Source: Silene conica (taxonomy: Eukaryota > Streptophyta > Magnoliopsida > Caryophyllales > Caryophyllaceae). From it: DNA of 64,000 bases. Below the pieces are notes generated by a model that was not told the DNA's origin, searched no databases, and saw only the letters and a program-made list of their open reading frames with translations. Position numbers and translations under genes: made by a program. Below are positions 35,792-45,191 of this stretch, piece by piece; position 1 is the stretch's first letter, and each line of letters begins with the position of its first letter. The stretch covers positions 11,041,001-11,105,000 of the forward strand of contig CM055318.2 of assembly GCA_029255685.2 (NCBI GenBank). Reading direction: 5' to 3'.

Positions 35792-36757
35792 GGGGTGTTT
35801 GGTTAGAGAAAGGGAAAGGGAAAGAAAATAAGAAAAGGTAAGAGGGGGAGAGGAAAGAGATTACCTAAAACTTAATTGGTTGTTTGGTTACTCTATAAAA
35901 GAGAACTAATGGTCCACTCACACTCACTCCTACCACTAACACACACCACCACAAACAACCACTTATCTATTGGCGGCAGTTATGTGGTGGAGGTGTCATG
36001 GCGGTAGTGGTGGTAGTGGAGGTGTCATGGCGGTGGTGGCGGCGGTGGGGTGTTATGGTGGCGGTGGTAGTGGTGGCGACAGTGATGGTCACGGCGGTGA
36101 TGGTGGTGGGGGTATCATGGCGGTGGTGGCGATGGGGGTGGTAGAGATGTCATGGCGGTGACGGTGACGATGGTCACTACGGTGATGGTGGTGGAGTGTC
36201 AAGGTAGGGATGGTGGTGGAGTGTCAAGGTAGGGATGGTGGTGGAGGTGGTATGGTGGTAGTGGTGGTGGTGGTGGAGGTGGCAAGGTGTTATGGCGGTG
36301 GTGGTGGTGGTGGCGAGTGGCGACAGTGGTGGTCAAGCCAGTGATGGTGGTGGGGTGTCATGGCGGCGGTGGCGATGGTGGTGGCAGAGATGTCATGGCG
36401 GTGACGGTGGCGGTGGTGGTGGAGGAGTGTTATGGTAGTGATGGTGGTGAGGGTATCACAGCGGTGGTGATGGTGGGGGTGTTATGGCGGTGGTGGCGGT
36501 GGGGGCGGCGGCGACATGGTGGTGGTTTGGTGATGGCTATTGAGGTGGTAATTGTAAGTGTGGTGATAGGGGAAGAAAGTGGTTGAAGGGTCACAAAGAT
36601 AATGAAATCACATACCCTTGGGGGTGGGGGTAAGAAATTAGATGGATTGAGGGGTAAGGGATGAAGTTCAATTCCCTTTATTTGTGTCAAACAAACACCA
36701 ACAAAGGGAATGGGTAACTTTGTTTCCCTTTCTTATAAACCCACAACCAAACGCCCC
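35792..36757. mobile_element. PIF/Harbinger-like element H6 with GGT minisatellite
   Basis: 966 bp. Ends GGGGTGTTTGGTT and, in reverse, GGGGCGTTTGGTT (12 of 13), flanked by TTA at 35789-35791 and 36758-36760. Most of the interior is a minisatellite (next entry). Open frames in it are low-complexity Gly/Val/Met artefacts. Confidence 0.82.
35970..36560 (+). repeat. GGTGGTGG / GTCATGGCGGTG minisatellite
   Basis: Irregular tandem repeats of GGTGGT, GGCGGTGGTGG and GTCATGGCGGTG phrases, strongly G-rich on the plus strand, inside element H6. Confidence 0.9.
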
Positions 36758-37249
36758 TTAATAATTAGCACCCTCCAGCCTCTTTCCTAGATGTTCCTAT
36801 CAGAATTAAAGAAAAACAAATAGGTGAGACGCAAAAAATACCAAAGATTTTTAAGATAAATAGAATGAAATAGACTTGGGGAGAAAACAAATATTGAAAG
36901 GTTACGGTGTAGGAGACATATGCAATAATCACGATTAAAGAGTTGTTTGACAGTACTCCACTAATATACCTAATAAAGCTAATTTGATCTAAATGACCTT
37001 ATTTGATAAGGCTGACTCAATATTTAAAGTGACCCGAACATAACCGAGCTTAAATGTGATAAAATGACTCGACTTGTATTATGAATTTAAGAATACTGAG
37101 ATATTTGTGAAGAATAATATTGTTATTGTATTTTCAGAACTTAAATCAATTACATAATAGACTTGCAATATACACACTGCAAAGAATGAGCTATTTATGT
37201 GCTTGGTTACTATTCATTATGAATAATAACATGTGTTACTCATGTTTTA

Positions 37250-37494
37250 GTAAGGGAGAAGATAAAGTCGCGTTGCAAATTGCGAAAAAACTGGTATTTC
37301 ATGATCGTACTAAACACATAGAAATAATCGATTATCATTTCATTAGATACCATCTTACGAATAAGACAATCTTTACGTTACATGTACGAAGCAAGGAGCA
37401 TATTGCAGATCTTTTTGCGAAAGCCCTTGAAAGTGACACTTTTGTGTATGTTAAGTCCAAGTTGGGCATTGGAACATCAATTGCTCTAACTTGA
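37250..37494 (+). pseudogene. Ty1/copia RNase H remnant
   Basis: An open frame reads KVALQIAKKLVFHDRTKHIE, then IDYHFIRYHL, HVRSKEHIADLFAKALESDT and KSKLGIGTS. This is the C-terminal end of a copia polyprotein (the ALxIAxNPVFHERTKHIEID and QxADIFTKAL motifs). Only this tail is present; no long terminal repeats were recognised around it. An old fragment. Confidence 0.85.
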
Positions 37495-37750
37495 GGAGTA
37501 TTAGACGATTTTATTATGATATGGTATGTCATATATTCTAGTGTATAATATCTTTGTTAAATATATAACAATTAGTCTTGCTTATAAGTTATAACGGTAG
37601 TAAATTATAATGAAGGGGTGTATCACCCTATTACCAAAAAAAGTGTTAGTTGAAATAAATTTATTTACAGCGGTGATAAACAAAAAATTGTAAATGTGTA
37701 AATGTATAATTAGTTTCCTCTTCTTTAAGCAAACTATTAGGAGTATATAT

Positions 37751-38140
37751 TAGTGCTGGTCAAGAGTGCGGGTCGGTATTGGCAACCCGGACCCGACCCG
37801 CCACTGGACCCGTGTCTGACCCGGCCCGCCTAACCCGGGTCCAAACCCGGCCCGCCTCACCCGGATGGTTGAAGGGCCCGGGTCCGGGTCCAATTTCTGG
37901 AGCCCGGCCCGGAAGCTGGCCCGTAGACCCGCCCAAGACCCGCCTGACTCGCCCTAACCCGCCCCCGACCCGCCCCCAACCCTCCCCGGGCCGGGTCCGG
38001 GTTACACTTCCCAAGAACCGGGCCCAACCCGTCCCGGACCCGCCCTGACCCCGGACCGTGCCCGAGTCCACATACCTTGAACCCGCACCGCCCCTCGACC
38101 CGTCTCGGACCCGGACGACCCGCACTATTGACCACCCCTA
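37751..38140. mobile_element. hAT-like MITE, very GC-rich (ACCCGACCCG)
   Basis: 390 bp. Ends TAGTGCTGGTCAAGAGTGCG and, in reverse, TAGGGGTGGTCAATAGTGCG (22 of the first 25 match). Perfect 8-bp duplication GTATATAT at 37743-37750 and 38141-38148. The interior is made of ACCCG/GGCCC phrases and is far richer in GC than anything around it. Frames read inside it are compositional artefacts. Confidence 0.88.
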
Positions 38141-38873
38141 GTATATATGTAGAGCTTGTATTATGCCCGATTCATCCAATAATATTCATTGATTTCATTC
38201 CAATCTATTCTCTTCATTCATCTTGTCCACCGTTTTCCAACAAAGTCACAACCTTCTTATTATTTGACCTTATATACAGCTAACGCCTACCATGATCGAT
38301 TTTAATTTATTATAACGTTGTTAACCAATAATTTATGTATAGAGTATCACTTATCATTGTAATGTTGTCTAGAGAATCCCATGATCATATATAATTAATA
38401 AAATTGTAATATTGTGACCTCTCACAACCTATCTATTATTTGCTATCCGCGTTTTATTTATTTTTTTTATAAAAAATTACAAACTTTTAGCTGAATAATA
38501 TGGTTAATTTATGTATTTAATAATGCAGGCAGGGGCGTAGGGCATGGTAGTGACATATACTGATAGTATCACCTGCTCCATACGGATCACCTAACAATCC
38601 TAACATTATTATGTCGACGAGATACATGGCGTTATGACAATCGTCCATACTCATGCCTTTTGATCACAATGGTCGCTACTGTCAGTTTCATTGCCCCACT
38701 GATGGTGATGCCCTTCATTATTATCATAATGCAGCCAATAAATAGTAATGTCCCCATTTTTCACAAATCATGTCAAATCGATTGGTTCAGGTTGGCAAAC
38801 TATTACACATTTCTTGACAATTTTATCCGTATTATCTTCTACTTCGTACTACATATTTATCTACACAAATTTT

Positions 38874-39022
38874 CATTTCGACGGGTATACGTACATTACA
38901 AGTTTTGCGACGGGTTAAATATTATCCATGAGAGATAGATAAGACAAAAAAAAAAGAGTGCATAAGGAATATTCGTCTTATCTATTCAAATGATAATATT
39001 TGACCCGTCGCAAAATTACCAA
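38874..39022. mobile_element. possible MITE related to the CCGTCACAA family
   Basis: Starts CACAAATTTTCATTTCGACG, carries inverted GCGACGGGTTAAATATTATC and GATAATATTTGACCCGTCGC, but no target duplication could be found. A similar unit lies at about 43370-43515. Confidence 0.4.
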
Positions 39023-39942
39023 AACCATGTTTTCTTTAAAAATTGCGTCAAAACCATGTTTTCGGTCAATTTTGTCAACAAATTACCGATATGCCCTTAT
39101 CTATATTTGTGCCTATTACCGTTAACCTTTCATTGACCTTTCATTTACCTTCTCTATTTGCCCAAAACCCTCTCTTCTTTCCCCCAATTTGCCCCTAAAT
39201 GTTACCCTAATTTTCTTCTTTATTGTATCCCTATATTGTCAAGTAATGGATTCTAATCATGAGTAGTAAAAACGTATTCGCATCTGATGGTTCTAAGTCA
39301 AGGAGTAAGTATTCGTTTTGTTATTGTTGTTGATGTTGCTGCGAATTTGAAATTAGATTTAGGGTTTATGTCCCAAATTAGGGATTATATCCAGAATTTG
39401 ATTTAGGGTTTATGTCCAATTTGAACACATTATTAAAATTGAAGAACCCTAATTATTTTGAATTTGGGAAAAATTGATGATTTGACTTTTAAGAGAAAAT
39501 AGATATACTCCAATGTAGAATTATAATAGAATTTGAAGAAAATGGTGAATTAGAGAATTTGTTGAACAAATGAAGAGTTAGAAAAAAAGAAGAATAAAAA
39601 AACTCGTAAATTGTTAAATAAATGGAAAGATGGAGCATTGATTTTTGATTTAAAGATGAAATAAGAGATGTAGGTGGGTAAGGGTATTTTGGTCTTAAAA
39701 AATCAACTTAAGTCACGAAAATCCAATTTTCTCTTAAATAAACAATTTTAGTTCTGAAATTGATTTATAACGAATATCAAAGAGAAATAACAAAGTAAAG
39801 AAATTTATAACCACACCGGTTTGAGGTGGTTTGTTATCAATGTGTTAGTTATGTCCAAACACGTATAGGAGATTACAATTTTATGGATTTTTAGAAATTA
39901 TTATAGAATTTGAATGAATGTTTGGTCATCACTTATTATCTA
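39023..39942. other. intergenic, AT-rich
   Basis: An exon-like start (ATGAGTAGTAAAAACG at 39257, followed by a GAGTAAGT donor-like site) has no recognisable continuation. No gene is claimed. Confidence 0.3.
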
Positions 39943-40267
39943 GAGCAACTCCAATGGTTGTATCTAGGGACCTGCTTGCAATTATTATAAATATTCTAGC
40001 GGTATGCTCACCATTGGAGCATCAAATTACGTCCCTGCTTGTAAGCATGTGTAGCTTTGCCAAGCTACATGCTTGAAATAAATTAATAATTAAGAAATAA
40101 TAAAATAAATTATATTATAATACTTTATTTAATTATATGGGCCATTTTAAGCTACACTTGTTGTAGTTTACCGCTGGAGGACGTTGTAGTTTAGAACCTT
40201 TATTGCTTCAAAAGACGATGTGGCAAAACAAGCTACAAAACCTTGTAGTTTGCCATTGGAGTTGCTC
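39943..40267. mobile_element. PIF/Harbinger-like MITE H4
   Basis: 325 bp. Perfect 15-bp inverted ends GAGCAACTCCAATGG, a terminus type common in plant Harbinger MITEs. Flanks CTA and TAC share only TA, so the expected 3-bp duplication has a change or the site differs. Confidence 0.75.
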
Positions 40268-40798
40268 TACAACTCTCTAAATAGATGTGAAAATTTAAAT
40301 ACATTCAAGGTCATTTCGAAAAAGGGACAAAACAAAGATTTAATATATATTTGAGTTTATTCGTTAGATGTAACACCTAACACCACATCCTACAATTTAG
40401 CTAAGTACAAAAACTAAATTTAACAACATTTAGGCCCTGTTCTTTCTGGCTTTTTAGAGCTGAACTGAACTGAGCTGAACTGAATGGGGCTGAACTGAAC
40501 TGAACTGAACTGAACTGAGCTGAGCTGAACTGAATCGAGCTGAGCTGAACTGAATGGGGCTGAACTGAACTGAACTGAACTGAACTGAGCTGAGCTGAAC
40601 TGAATCGAGCTGAGCTGGACTGAACTGAACTGAACTGAACTGAACTGAGCTGAACTGAACTGAATTTAATGGAGCTGAACTGAACTGAGCTGAAATTAAT
40701 AGAAATAAACTGAATATAAATGTTTAATTAAAGTGTAATAACTAATATTATTATTATTATTATTATAAATAATAATATAAAAAAAAGTTTGATTAATA

Positions 40799-41057
40799 CT
40801 CCCTCCATTCTTTTTATATCACCCCATTCCCCTTTTGGACACTAATCACAATCGAGTATTCAACGTCAGTTTTCTCTCAATCCGTTCACGGAAATATATT
40901 CATGTGAGATCTTTTTTTAATTTGTCTTGATAAGAGGATTAAGAATATCAAAATTTTATAATTTTTAGTAGTATGTAGCTAAAGATATAATCGAAACAAA
41001 ATGAGTATTGACAAACGTGTATAAAGAAATGGGGTGATATAAAAAGAATGGAGGGAG
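40799..41057. mobile_element. Stowaway-like MITE nested in H2
   Basis: 259 bp. Ends CTCCCTCCATTCTTTTTATA are identical over the first 20 bases on both strands, flanked by TA. Inserted after H2. Confidence 0.9.
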
Positions 41058-41164
41058 TACAAATTTGCGATTTTTTAAAAAATTATTATATTAAAAAAAT
41101 TATTAATTTTTTTTTTCTTTTCTTGTTATAGAACGTAAATTTTTAAAGAATAACAGATTCTAAC

Positions 41165-41308
41165 ATGGATGATAAAGCACGGAAGAAACTCATGGACAAA
41201 GTTCGAAAAGAAATTTCAAAACAAATAGGGCGTGATATTGGTGTCCATAATGACCTCGATAATGAAGCACGTCAAGACGATACGGAAGTCAATAGCGAAG
41301 CAACATAA
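41165..41308 (+). CDS. short frame in H2, possible remnant of an element-encoded protein
   Basis: 47 residues beginning MDDKARKKLMDKVRKEISKQ and ending VNSEAT, highly charged. It is unusual as the only non-repetitive, normally composed stretch in H2. No family is recognised. It could be the tail of a protein once encoded by the parent transposon, or chance. Confidence 0.25.
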   Translation: MDDKARKKLMDKVRKEISKQIGRDIGVHNDLDNEARQDDTEVNSEAT

Positions 41309-41579
41309 ATGATGTCTTTGTTAATGATATCTATATTTTCAAGATTATGATTTTCGATTGTATTAACAAATATTATTATTTGAATGTTATCAAATTTTAC
41401 TTCTCAATTACATTTTTCTCCACTCTTTCATGTTTACTATTATTATTATTATTATTATTATTATAAATAATAAAAATATATATAAAATAATAATACGATG
41501 AAGAAATAATAAAAACAACAATAATAATCATAATAATAATTATTAATTAATAATAATAAATAGAATAATAAATAAATAA

Positions 41580-41583
41580 ATAA

Positions 41584-41635
<52 letters not shown>

Positions 41636-41672
41636 TAATAATAAAAACAACAACAACAACAACAACAACAAC

Positions 41673-41722
<50 letters not shown>
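41580..41722. repeat. (AAT)n/(AAC)n compound microsatellite
   Basis: Long AAT run, a short AAC run and a second AAT run inside element H2. Confidence 0.95.
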
Positions 41723-41724
<2 letters not shown>

Positions 41725-42256
41725 TGGGCTGAACTTAATAAAGTCGAGCTGAGCTGAACTGAACTGAACTGAATGAAGCTGAGCTGAGCTGAGCTGAACT
41801 GAACTGAACTGAACTGAACTGAACTGAATGAAGCTGAGCTGAACTGAACTGAGCTGAGCTGAACTGAACTGAACTGAATAGAGCTGAGCTGAACTGAAAC
41901 GGGCTGAAAATAAGCCAGAAAGAACAGGGCCTACTACTAATAACCAAGCATAATACCTTTTATCGTAGGTGAAAGGGAAAATATAAGGAAATTATTTAAA
42001 TTTTTTGTTGGAGTCTAAACATTAATAATAAAATATACTCCAATTCAATAAAATAAAAGAGAACCAACGATAATGCGCCAAGTGCTAATACAAATTAAAT
42101 ATCTCATCGTGCTAATATTGTACACCACGTACATATTTTATATATTACTAATAAAATAAGTGACACATTGTATATAGATGCAATTTTTTTTAATGATATG
42201 AAGTATTAGGAGAAAAGAATATCCTCACCACAGTACCATAATGAAAATTGACAAAT

Positions 42257-43209
42257 TCAAGAGCTTTGGACACCACGACCAATTTTGTTGCGACGATTGC
42301 CTAGACGATTACCATCCTCACAATTGTTCCGAACCGCGGTTAGCTCGTTGGGAGACCGATCCAACGCGAGCCATTGCTCGACAGTGAACAACTGTTGAGC
42401 GCATCCAAGGTGTGGACCCGTGGTGGTGACCTCAACATAATTACAATACCAACCGTGGTGTTCACCCGTACCATCGGACATAAGTTTCATTGAACAGACG
42501 GGACGGTCTAGGCACGGTCCACTTCCCGTAAATATGTCTAGGTTACCTCGTTCGTAGTAGTCGTAGCCTTCGCCCATTATACCACCCCATGCTTCTAAAT
42601 CCTTGATTAATACTCCGTCTCCCGTGTCGCCGTATAAGGCTAGACTTATGATTGAGTCTGTCCCGGCGCTAAATGTCTTGCTTGTTCTAATGTATACGGT
42701 GTATACGCAACTGTTTTCGTCACCTTGTAGGGTATTATTGTTTTGATTTTTTGCATCAATCAATCGAGTAACCTGTGACAAAACGTTAATTCAACTTAAT
42801 TAGAGATTTTGAGTTATTAAAGTAATAATGTTAAATTCAACAGAGTGTTGTCGTGTAAATGTTAACTAGCTTAGTTGGTAAAGTTATGAAAGTTGATACT
42901 TATGATATGAGTTGGTACCCTTGACATAAAAATTGCTCTAGTGGCTTCCATTACACTAAAAAGAAATCGTAGTAGATATATAAGATGTTGCAACAAAACA
43001 AGATGTCGGCATATAATGAGATGACGGGGTATGTGAATTAGGTACCTAAGGTACTTTGTACCTAACCATTAACTATGTAGCTACATAGAAAAGTTAAGTT
43101 TAGTATAGTAATGGTTAGTGAATGAACTTACATCATTTGTGGAGAGAGCAAGACTAGAGAAGAATAATAGGATGATGGAAAAATTGACCAAAAATTGGTT
43201 GATTGCCAT
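42257..43209 (-). CDS. secreted PLAT/LH2 domain protein (PLAT1-like), copy 2
   Basis: Exon 1 is 43209-43132 (26 residues, MAINQFLVNFSIILLFFSSL then ALSTND, a signal peptide) and exon 2 is 42772-42257, joining to 197 residues. The PLAT domain reads CVYTVYIRTSKTFSAGTDSI, then WGGIMGEGYDYYERGNLDIF, GPCLDRPVCSMKLMSDGTGE, HHGWYCNYVEVTTTGPHLGC and FTVEQWLALDRSPNELTAVR. Same architecture and intron position as copy 1, about 10 kb away, so they are probably ancient tandem duplicates. It differs by an inserted polar segment after the signal peptide (VTRLIDAKNQNNNTLQGDEN) and a basic C-terminus. Predicted to be secretory or ER-resident. Confidence 0.92.
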
Positions 43210-43546
43210 CTTACTCTGAATTTTCTTTACCTCAATTTTGTGATGAAATATGAAAACATGTGTTAAGACAAATTTGGAGGAAAATAGTGTAGGGAATGGT
43301 ATTAATACTATAAATTCAATTGCGGTCCCTGTCTATACAATTTCAGCCCGTCTTTTTTCTGGCCGACTTACATATCCGTAATAAGTTTACGACGAATTAA
43401 ATATTATCTACATGGTTAGATAAAACAAAGCAAAATGTTACTCATTAAAGACTTTACTTTTGTCATATCTTTGTCATATAGTTAGTATTTGACCCGTCAT
43501 AAAATTGCAGCAAATATACCTGTCAGAAATGAATTTTTTTTTAATA

Positions 43547-43832
43547 CTCCCTCCTATTCATAATAACCTTCCCTATTTCTTTTTTCGTCAATTCACAATA
43601 CCTTTCCTATTTCCTTTTTTGGTAAAGTTTTATATATATTTTAATCGCCTTATCCCACCACAATACTCATACTTTATACTTATTTTAATAACCTTACTCA
43701 CAACAATACCCCACAATACTCACCCTCTCTCCCATCACCTTACCCCACAACAATACTTTATGCTTATTTTAATCAAACCCTTAAATTTTGTGTCAATATC
43801 GGATAGAGAAGGTTATCCAGAATAGGAGGGAG
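43547..43832. mobile_element. Stowaway-like MITE
   Basis: 286 bp. Ends CTCCCTCCTATTCATAATAA and, in reverse, CTCCCTCCTATTCTGGATAA, flanked by TA. Same family as the degenerate element at about 53276-53562. The frame within it is not a gene. Confidence 0.85.
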
Positions 43833-43839
43833 TACCTAC

Positions 43840-45191
43840 AGTACATGTCATATATCAAATATGTGTTGCACAACGTTTTCACCTAGAAAATGCAACAAAT
43901 CATCATTGACTTGGCAAACTGTTTTGCTTAATGTCGATAATATTTAAAATTTTGATATGAGACTGGTTTATTAGTAAACATGATAATGATAACATTATTA
44001 CTCAAGTAACGAATGATCCAAACAATTCTCTTTGAATTGACGGGCTGTTAAATATGTGGGCGACATTTGTAATTAAACTGATTTTATTAAAAATAAGAGA
44101 TGATCTTTAGAAAAGATTAATGAAAACCGATACAGTGTGTATTATTTATGTGTTGGGCCAATGAAAAATTTATAAGAATTTAAAAAGAGTTAATTATCTG
44201 ATTTGGTGACGTCCAGATTTTAGCTTGTGATTTGGTGATTGGTAGATGAGAATTGAGATGTCCAATTCATAGTCAAATAAGTTGATAAGTCTATAAATAA
44301 ATATATTCCCTTTACTTCACTACAACTCCATTCATCTTAAATTTAAGATGGGGCAAGTATATATCACTTAATATATAGTATAAAAATGTACAAAAAAGAG
44401 TAATATATTTATCTCATATGCATAAGTAGTGTAATAATTAGCTCGTTTTAAACTTCAGACGGACAATATTCATCTAAAATGAGAATTTGAGATCCGGTTC
44501 TAGATGAGGCCAGAAAAATCAATACGATGAATATGTTGGATTAACAAGTACTACATAATCAACATAATCTACCCACTTTGTAGCACTTGGAAAATCTCTA
44601 GTATTATTAAGGATATGAAACTAATTCTTCATCTTTTCGATGAAGTGATAATTAAACCTTGTTTTCGTGAAGCCAACAAGGTTGCTGACTTCATGGCTTT
44701 TGTTGGACATTTATGTTCAACTCTTTCGAGGTGGTGACTTTAACTTAACTTACTCATTCGAAAGGATGAGATCGATTGATATTATCTGAGAGGATTAACC
44801 TAGTTTTCTTACCAATAATCTAATATTCCAATCATATCAAAATATCAATTAATTATTTACCTTTTCTATTTTGTATAAGAAGTGTTTTAATAAAAATAAA
44901 CCAAAGATTGAAATCGAGGTAGTAAATATACTGACTAGCTATCGATTATACGTGGCGAATCATATTTTATCTCAATTTTATATTAGAAGAGGTCATAATA
45001 TTACTCTACCATGCACTAATTAAATTAAAGAGTAAATCATCAACATCTAACCTTTTACAGTTTTACATTTTACCTTCCTTCACAGCCTAAGAAAAGTGCA
45101 TGTCTCATTACACTAATTCAATGTTTCTACAGACATTGTTAATACTCACTCAAAGCTAACAAGTTGGATAGACGAGGTGATAATCAGATAA
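43840..45191. other. intergenic, contains a LINE-type RNase H remnant
   Basis: AT-rich 3' flank of the DUF630/632 gene. Only the retroelement remnant at 44579-44737 was recognised. Confidence 0.4.
44579..44737 (+). pseudogene. RNase H-like remnant of a non-LTR retrotransposon
   Basis: An open stretch reads TWKISSIIKDMKLILHLFDE, then VIIKPCFREANKVADFMAFV and GHLC, ending at TGA. The REAN-x-VADFMA pattern is the C-terminal RNase H-like domain (RVT_3 type) of plant LINEs. Nothing recognisable precedes it. A decayed fragment. Confidence 0.7.

Larger units (their letters stand above)
40433..41931. mobile_element. PIF/Harbinger-like element H2 with CTGAA arrays and a nested Stowaway
   Basis: 1,499 bp. 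Perfect 20-bp inverted ends GGCCCTGTTCTTTCTGGCTT, sharing the first 13 bases with H1. Flanks are TTA (40430-40432) and TAC (41932-41934). CTGAA/CTGAG pentamer arrays occupy about 40458-40695 and 41745-41905. The middle holds a complete Stowaway (40799-41057), a 48-codon frame (41165-41308) and long AAT/AAC runs (41580-41722). Confidence 0.85.

Noticed and set aside
35970..36690. Gly/Val/Met-rich and Pro/Thr-rich open frames
   Set aside because: Products of the GGT minisatellite read in different frames; no splice context or conserved sequence.
37760..38135. Long Arg/Gly/Pro-rich open frames on both strands
   Set aside because: They arise from the ACCCG-rich interior of the hAT-like MITE; overlapping frames in several phases with no domain.
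37120..38150. Complete LTR retrotransposon
   Set aside because: Only a copia RNase H tail is present; the flanking GC-rich part is a separate hAT-like MITE with its own duplication.
39257..39330. Exon-like start ATGAGTAGTAAAAACG with a donor-like site
   Set aside because: No downstream exon or family match; could be chance.
41735..41947. Ser/Phe/Gln-rich frame on the minus strand
   Set aside because: Direct translation of the CTGAA pentamer array.
43505..43825. 106-codon frame on the plus strand
   Set aside because: Lies almost wholly within a Stowaway element and has its low-complexity composition.
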